Below, piece by piece: positions 6,822 to 10,599 of a stretch of 10,599 nucleotides of DNA. Under the pieces are notes generated by a model. It ran no database searches. It had not been told where the DNA came from and saw only the letters and a list, made by a program, of their open reading frames with translations. Made by a program: the position numbers and the translations under genes. Position 1 is the first letter of the stretch; every line of letters begins with the position of its first letter. The DNA comes from Actinomycetota bacterium (GTDB lineage: Bacteria; Actinomycetota; Actinomycetes; Actinomycetales; Microbacteriaceae), in the NCBI GenBank assembly GCA_009704605.1, contig WLDW01000018.1, positions 1-10,599 on the forward strand, given 5' to 3'.

Positions 6822-7835
6822 ATGCGCGCATCAAAGTGGATAGCAATAACAGCCGGAGTTTTAGTTGTCATCGTTTCCGGTGGCGCACTTGCCGCCGGTG
6901 AATACGTTTACACCTCAGGAACCGTGGTTCCATGTGCAATAAACGAGGATGACTTAGCCAACTCCCCTGAGGCTTTTTATACCCCCGCTTCTGGAAACGG
7001 TCCTTTCCCGGGATCTGGTTGGGACAAGTGGGTTGATTACGATCTAAGCGCTTGGTGGCTAACTGACAACAACTATGACGCGGTTGAGATACCGGTCAGC
7101 GAAGAAGTTACTCTTTCAGCCTGGTGGATTGAGCCAGAGGTTTCCAATGGAAAAACAGTTATTGTCACCCACGGTATTGGCACTTCACGAAGAGATTTCA
7201 ACGCGCTACTTCCGTCCGCCATGCTGGTAAAAAATGGTTTCCAGGTACTACTAGTTGACACTCGTGACACCGGAGAATCCACCTGCACCGACGGTCGTCA
7301 CTCGGCGGGTCAAGAAGAATCAACAGACTTTGCAGCCGTTGCCGATTGGTTAATAGACTCCAAGGGTGTCAAGCCGGAATCGCTTGGCATGTACGGGGTC
7401 TCTGGCGGAGCTGTAGCAACGTCACTACTTCCCGCAAAGACCGAGAATGTTTCGGCCTTCGCGATGGAGGGAACAATCTTTGATTTCAATGCTGCTGCGA
7501 CTAGAGAAGTTGAGTTCCAGGGCTTTCCTGGTTTCTTGTGGCAACTGGCTCAAATCTCCGCTCAACTGTTTCACGGCGTGAACCTGACCGAAACTTCAGT
7601 AATGCAAGGAATTGAGGCTGCCGGTGATCGACCGATGCTTATTCTTCACGGGGATGTCGATCAGAGGCTGGATTATCAGTCATCGGTGGACTTCTATAAC
7701 TACGCCAAACAGCAGGGATCCGATATCACACTTGAGACCTTTAAGGGCTCTGATCATACAGAGGGAATGCTTAAGGAGACCCAGCGATACGCGGATTTAC
7801 TATCGGGCTTTTTTGATAGGGCACTAACTAAGTAG
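6822..7835 (+). CDS. Exported or membrane-anchored alpha/beta hydrolase
   Basis: A 337-residue serine hydrolase of the alpha/beta fold. An N-terminal hydrophobic segment (about 6-26, after R2 and K5) is a signal peptide or anchor, placing the enzyme outside the membrane. The oxyanion-hole strand is VIVTHGIGTS (113-122), the nucleophile elbow is MYGVSGGA with S194, the probable acid is D280 in LHGDVD (275-280; D278 is an alternative), and the catalytic His is H312 in GSDHTEG (309-315). The stretch LLVDTRDTGES (143-153) is also typical. Two cysteines (C38, C155) in the exported part could form a disulfide. The insert at about 45-95 is rich in aromatic residues. The substrate cannot be named: esterase, lipase or peptidase are all open. 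It appears to have its own leaderless promoter. Confidence 0.88.
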   Translation: MRASKWIAITAGVLVVIVSGGALAAGEYVYTSGTVVPCAINEDDLANSPEAFYTPASGNGPFPGSGWDKWVDYDLSAWWLTDNNYDAVEIPVSEEVTLSAWWIEPEVSNGKTVIVTHGIGTSRRDFNALLPSAMLVKNGFQVLLVDTRDTGESTCTDGRHSAGQEESTDFAAVADWLIDSKGVKPESLGMYGVSGGAVATSLLPAKTENVSAFAMEGTIFDFNAAATREVEFQGFPGFLWQLAQISAQLFHGVNLTETSVMQGIEAAGDRPMLILHGDVDQRLDYQSSVDFYNYAKQQGSDITLETFKGSDHTEGMLKETQRYADLLSGFFDRALTK

Positions 7836-7842
7836 TCAGCTG

Positions 7843-9123
7843 CTAGATGATTCTCGTAGCGAGTATCTTGTCTATTCGACGGCCATCCATGTCAACAACT
7901 TCTAGCTTCCAATCCTGAAGAACTACGCTGTCGCCAGCTACTGGCATCTTGCCCAGTAGTAACAAAATAAGTCCACTTACAGTGTGGTAGCGACCCTTGT
8001 CTTGCTCAGGTAGCTCATCAATAACAAGGCAATCCTTGATCTCAGGTATTGAGGTGTCCCCCTCGAATAGCCACGAGCCATCGTCTCGTTGAACTGGATC
8101 GGTGGCCTCTTCACCTTCAGTTACGATTTCACCAATCAAAGTGTCGAAGATGTCTTGAATGGTGACAAGACCCTCGAGGCCACCATACTCATCCACAACA
8201 AAAGCGATGTGTGTACGGGACTCTTTGAACTGATCCAGTAGGTCCATTCCAGTAAGGGTCTCAGGAACATAAAGCGGTGGCTCCAGGTTGTCCTGCAAGC
8301 TGAGCTTTTCTCCTCTGGCAACAGTTGAAAGTGCAGTCTTGGCACTTAGCACTCCAATAATTGAGTCCAAGCCGCCATCACACACTGGAATCCTGGACCT
8401 AACCGACTGTGCAATCAGGTTGAAACTCTCTGCCTCAGGGTCATTGATATCAACGAAAACTATTTCAGATCTAGGGACCATCAACGAGCCCAGTTTCCTA
8501 TCGTCCAGGCGGAAGACGTTTTTCACCAATTCGCGCTCTTGGTCTTCAATTAATCCAGCAACCGAACCCTCGTCCAAGATCGCCTCGATCTCGTCCTCGG
8601 TTACGGTGGCCTCCTTGTGCTTACCGACACCAAACAGTCGAAGAAGTGTGTTTGTGGTTACGGTCAAAATCACCACAAATGGCTTGGTGACCTTAGAAAG
8701 AATAAGCATCGGTGTGGCAATTACTGCTGCGATTTGCTCCGGATTGGACTGGCCGATTCGCTTTGGAACTAGCTCCCCGACCGTGATGGCAATGAAAGTA
8801 ACAATTAGCACAACGAAGACAGTGGCTGATACATCTGCTACCCCGTCTATGACCCCAACACTTTGAAGCCAAATAGCCAATGGCTTAGCAAAGATGGACT
8901 CTCCCACGATTCCGCTCAGTAGACCAATCGAGGTGATACCGATTTGAATGGTCGAGAGAAATTGGGTTGGGTCCTCGCTGATGCGCATTGCTACTTCAGC
9001 AGATTTCTTGCCGCGTGCAGCCATCGCCGAAAGCTTGGCGCGTTTTGAGGTAAGTAGAGCAACCTCTGACATGGCAAGAAGGCCATTAATGAGTATGAGA
9101 GAAAACAGCAGGATTATTTCCAA
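7843..9123 (-). CDS. CNNM/CorC (HlyC) family CBS-domain transporter
   Basis: A 426-residue membrane protein annotated elsewhere as a hemolysin-family or HlyC/CorC protein. The order is a DUF21/CNNM membrane domain (about 1-195, with NGLLAMSEVALL at 13-24 and GELVPKRIGQSNPEQIA at 116-132), a paired CBS regulatory domain (about 215-335, with MVPRSEI at 215-221 and HIAFVVDEYGGLEGLVTIQD at 305-324), and a C-terminal CorC_HlyC domain (about 345-424, with WLFEGDTSI and SGLILLLLGKMP). Relatives bind adenine nucleotides through CBS and are linked to magnesium or other divalent-cation transport; true hemolysin activity is unlikely. The start is TTG 9121-9123, because an in-frame stop lies four codons upstream and the next Met (18) is inside helix 1. 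The ribosome site is weak (AGG, three bases away). The stop lies 7 bases from the convergent hydrolase stop. Confidence 0.93.
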   Translation of the reverse strand: MEIILLFSLILINGLLAMSEVALLTSKRAKLSAMAARGKKSAEVAMRISEDPTQFLSTIQIGITSIGLLSGIVGESIFAKPLAIWLQSVGVIDGVADVSATVFVVLIVTFIAITVGELVPKRIGQSNPEQIAAVIATPMLILSKVTKPFVVILTVTTNTLLRLFGVGKHKEATVTEDEIEAILDEGSVAGLIEDQERELVKNVFRLDDRKLGSLMVPRSEIVFVDINDPEAESFNLIAQSVRSRIPVCDGGLDSIIGVLSAKTALSTVARGEKLSLQDNLEPPLYVPETLTGMDLLDQFKESRTHIAFVVDEYGGLEGLVTIQDIFDTLIGEIVTEGEEATDPVQRDDGSWLFEGDTSIPEIKDCLVIDELPEQDKGRYHTVSGLILLLLGKMPVAGDSVVLQDWKLEVVDMDGRRIDKILATRII

Positions 9124-9219
9124 GGACCTGTTTCATTCACCCCAATTGCTATTCGAACGTTGAGAGACAATAATCGCAGAAAAATTGGCCTCGTGGGACA
9201 AATTCCAGCATTTTCTCGG

Positions 9220-9225
9220 AGTCTA
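9220..9225 (-). promoter_or_regulatory. Putative -10 for the CorC-like gene
   Basis: TAGACT on the minus strand at 9220-9225 repeats the hexamer found before the exporter and the heliorhodopsin. Transcription would begin near 9213, leaving a leader of about 90 bases. No -35 is recognisable and the long leader shows no riboswitch that I know. Confidence 0.3.
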
Positions 9226-9239
9226 ATGACATCGCCCTT

Positions 9240-9255
9240 AAACCAGACCCGGTTT
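9240..9255 (-). terminator. Weak hairpin after the YqhA-like gene
   Basis: AAACC-AGACCC-GGTTT (9240-9255) is a 5-bp inverted repeat located 15 bases after the YqhA-like stop. It has no run of T after it on the minus strand, so it is at best a weak or factor-assisted terminator. Confidence 0.2.
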
Positions 9256-9269
9256 GTCCTTATCAAAGT

Positions 9270-9791
9270 CTATTTTGAGCGAAGCTGGGGTTTTTTGGAT
9301 GACTTCGCTTTGGCAAACGACGCTTTCGCTTTGGTCTCTTCTTTACGGGTGGCAAGGGCAAACAAGGCAAGGCCAGCTACCATTGCTCCTGCCCCAACTC
9401 CATAAGCCACCACCTCGGCCGCACGATTGGTGTCTACAAACACACCCACAAATACCACTGCGATGATGGCCACGACAACACCAATCAACTTGGACTTTAG
9501 ATCATCTAAGTCTCGTACCTCCAGCCACACTGGAACCTCAAGTCGAGGGTCAACAAAAAGCTCATACAGTCCATAGCCAATTACAAGAAGCACGGTTCCT
9601 AAAAGGATTGCATCAACCGCAGTCAAAATATCAACAATGGTGTCTTTTAGATAAGAGTTGTTCGAAATGGCCTCGACAACAATCATGCCGATTGATATTG
9701 ACCCCTGAGCCATCAAGAGCAAGGCTCCGATGATTGAAGCGATGGCTGGAACGATAACCGCGTAACGGGTAATACCTAAGATTTTGCGCAT
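9270..9791 (-). CDS. YqhA/UPF0114-family membrane protein
   Basis: A 173-residue membrane protein of the UPF0114 (YqhA) family. The family core is clear: a first hydrophobic pair (about 10-28 and 52-72), GLYELFVDPRL (74-84), WLEVRDLDDLKSKLIG (89-104), then two more helices (about 102-119 and 128-147). No biochemical role is established for the family. An added C-terminal tail (149-173) is very lysine-rich, with AKA repeats, and is longer than I would expect for the E. coli-type protein. The ATG at 9789-9791 is 34 bases after the LysE-like stop. Only GGG three bases upstream resembles a ribosome site, so the start may be weakly translated or coupled. It is probably co-transcribed with the LysE-like gene. 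Confidence 0.85.
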   Translation of the reverse strand: MRKILGITRYAVIVPAIASIIGALLLMAQGSISIGMIVVEAISNNSYLKDTIVDILTAVDAILLGTVLLVIGYGLYELFVDPRLEVPVWLEVRDLDDLKSKLIGVVVAIIAVVFVGVFVDTNRAAEVVAYGVGAGAMVAGLALFALATRKEETKAKASFAKAKSSKKPQLRSK

Positions 9792-9825
9792 TTACCCATG
9801 GTACTAGCCACCAGCCCAAACAACC

Positions 9826-10428
9826 CTAAAAGCTGTAGAAGGCCAGCAATATTGCGATGCTAAACATCACAACCGCAATGAGGATATCCAGAACTTTCCA
9901 GAAAACTGGTTTGGACATGAACCTGGAAGCTGCCTTAGCCCCGAAGCCAATTGAGCTAAACCAAACAAAGCTTGAAACCGCAGCCCCTAGGGCAAACCAC
10001 CACTTATCTGGCCCAAATTGATTGCCGATCGAGCCAAGCAAAATCACGGTGTCCAAGTAAACATGCGGATTCAAAAAGGTAAAGCCAAGAACAGACAAGA
10101 CAACGGTCTTTGCACTGCCGCTTTGAACCCCCGAAGCATCAAGCACCTGAACCTTGAAAGCAGATCTTAGGGACCTGATTCCAAACCATGTCAGGTATAA
10201 AACGCCAAACCAGCGAATAATCTCCAGTAACCAAGGAAGACCAGAAATTAGTGCTCCAAGGCCCGCAACACCCAAAACAATCAAAGCTGCGTCCGAAACG
10301 GCACAAATAGCAACAACAAGTAGAACGTGTTTTCTTGTTAGGCCTTGCCTTATCACAAAGGCGTTTTGGGCACCGATTGCAATAATCAGGGATAACCCGG
10401 TGAAGAACCCAGAGAGTGAAGCAATCAT
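9826..10428 (-). CDS. LysE/ArgO-family basic amino-acid exporter
   Basis: A 200-residue, six-helix exporter of the LysE family. Family signatures are GAQNAFVIRQGL (19-30) in the first helix and loop, SDAALIVLGVAG (45-56, with D46), YLTWFGIRSLRSA (78-90) and FLNPHVYLDTVILLGSIG (118-135, with N120, P121 and D126). These match the LysE/ArgO branch that exports lysine or arginine, as opposed to the RhtB branch; the exact substrate is inferred. No LysG/ArgP-type regulator lies beside it in the window. The start ATG 10426-10428 has no Shine-Dalgarno but is preceded by a well-placed -10, so it is probably translated from a leaderless message. YqhA follows 34 bases downstream. Confidence 0.92.
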   Translation of the reverse strand: MIASLSGFFTGLSLIIAIGAQNAFVIRQGLTRKHVLLVVAICAVSDAALIVLGVAGLGALISGLPWLLEIIRWFGVLYLTWFGIRSLRSAFKVQVLDASGVQSGSAKTVVLSVLGFTFLNPHVYLDTVILLGSIGNQFGPDKWWFALGAAVSSFVWFSSIGFGAKAASRFMSKPVFWKVLDILIAVVMFSIAILLAFYSF

Positions 10429-10434
10429 TATTTC

Positions 10435-10440
10435 AGCTTA
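10435..10440 (-). promoter_or_regulatory. -10 promoter giving a leaderless lysE-like mRNA
   Basis: TAAGCT on the minus strand (10435-10440) fits TANNNT and ends six bases (GAAATA) before the ATG at 10428. This is the same spacing as TAACCT before the hydrolase gene. No ribosome binding site is visible in between, supporting leaderless translation. Confidence 0.45.
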
Positions 10441-10475
10441 CGCTGTGCCCTCGGCAGGAATCGAAACTGAAACCA

Positions 10476-10534
10476 AAAGATTAGAAGGCTAAGAGTGTGT
10501 GCCGAGTCCGCTCTAACTCTGGCTTCTAATCTTT
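10476..10534 (-). terminator. Long inverted repeat, possible terminator of the right-edge gene
   Basis: Two perfect 12-bp arms, AAAGATTAGAAG (10476-10487) and CTTCTAATCTTT (10523-10534), enclose 35 bases. Inside them a second 5-bp pairing (AGAGT 10492-10496 with ACTCT 10516-10520) extends the stem after a small internal loop. Read leftward, the first arm lies in the last codons of the upstream gene and the second ends in CTTTT before GG, which suits an imperfect intrinsic terminator ahead of the lysE-like promoter. The stem is AT-rich for a terminator and unusual in overlapping coding sequence. Confidence 0.5.
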
Positions 10535-10599
10535 GCTGCCCGAACTATCCGCATGACAATGCCAACCAAAATCAATAAATAGACCAGTAGCGAAAAAAC
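10513..10599 (-). CDS. C-terminal end of an unidentified membrane protein
   Basis: The last 28 codons of a leftward gene that enters from the right edge and stops at TAG 10513-10515. The visible part starts FSLLVYLLILVGIVM, which looks like a membrane helix, and continues RIVRAAKIRSQS, a basic tail consistent with a cytoplasmic C-terminus. Another minus frame is also open over part of this stretch but lacks membrane character, and no plus-strand frame gives a sensible gene. The family cannot be identified from so little. Its 3' end forms one arm of the long inverted repeat. Confidence 0.45.
   Translation of the reverse strand, partial: VFSLLVYLLILVGIVMRIVRAAKIRSQS

Noticed and set aside
7800..7819. 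CTATC-N10-GATAG repeat with a run of six T
   Set aside because: It lies inside the hydrolase coding region, and the T-run is in the loop, not after the stem, so it is not an intrinsic terminator.
8288..8866. Plus-strand open frame of 192 codons
   Set aside because: It lies wholly opposite the CorC-like gene, whose protein is clearly real; the shadow product is serine/threonine-rich low complexity with no recognisable domain.
9124..9269. Possible small RNA or gene in the 146-base gap
   Set aside because: Only a putative -10 and a weak hairpin are visible; no start codon with a ribosome site and a sensible frame was found.

Overview
This window comes from a bacterium, most likely a low- to mid-GC actinobacterium of the small freshwater or marine kind (Luna-type Microbacteriaceae or a relative). 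Three things point that way. There is a heliorhodopsin that I recognise as close to the actinobacterial 48C12 type. Several genes carry actinobacterial-style -10 hexamers (TANNNT) with no visible -35, and two of these sit six bases from the start codon, as expected for leaderless mRNAs. TTG start codons are used repeatedly. The lineage is an inference from gene content and was not tested by a database search.

Layout. Positions 1-1022 hold a leftward, truncated YbjT-like NAD(P)-binding protein. A 166-base divergent promoter region follows, then a rightward set of genes: a 14-helix DHA2/EmrB-type drug exporter (1189-2820), a heliorhodopsin (2891-3694), a small DoxX-like membrane protein nine bases after it (3704-4117), a TerC/Alx-family membrane protein (4139-5131), a DUF885 zinc-peptidase-like protein two bases after that (5134-6792), and an exported or membrane-anchored alpha/beta hydrolase (6822-7835). 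This meets, with only 7 bases between stop codons, a leftward set: CNNM/CorC-type CBS transporter (7843-9123), YqhA/UPF0114 membrane protein (9270-9791), LysE/ArgO amino-acid exporter (9826-10428), and the last 28 codons of an unidentified membrane protein at the right edge (10513-10599). Nearly every product is a membrane protein.

How they may work together. The point of greatest interest is the heliorhodopsin and the DoxX-like gene packed against it, followed by TerC. Heliorhodopsins bind retinal but the typical ones are not ion pumps, and their partners are poorly known. DoxX-family proteins are linked to redox and oxidative-stress functions, and TerC-family proteins to metal (manganese) export. 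A light-sensing and redox or metal-stress module is a reasonable hypothesis, but the only evidence here is adjacency. No retinal or carotenoid biosynthesis genes are in the window, so retinal must come from elsewhere. The exporter, amino-acid exporter and CBS transporter look like ordinary housekeeping or envelope genes.

No rRNA, tRNA, CRISPR array, insertion sequence or riboswitch was recognised. No gap between genes exceeds 170 bases.
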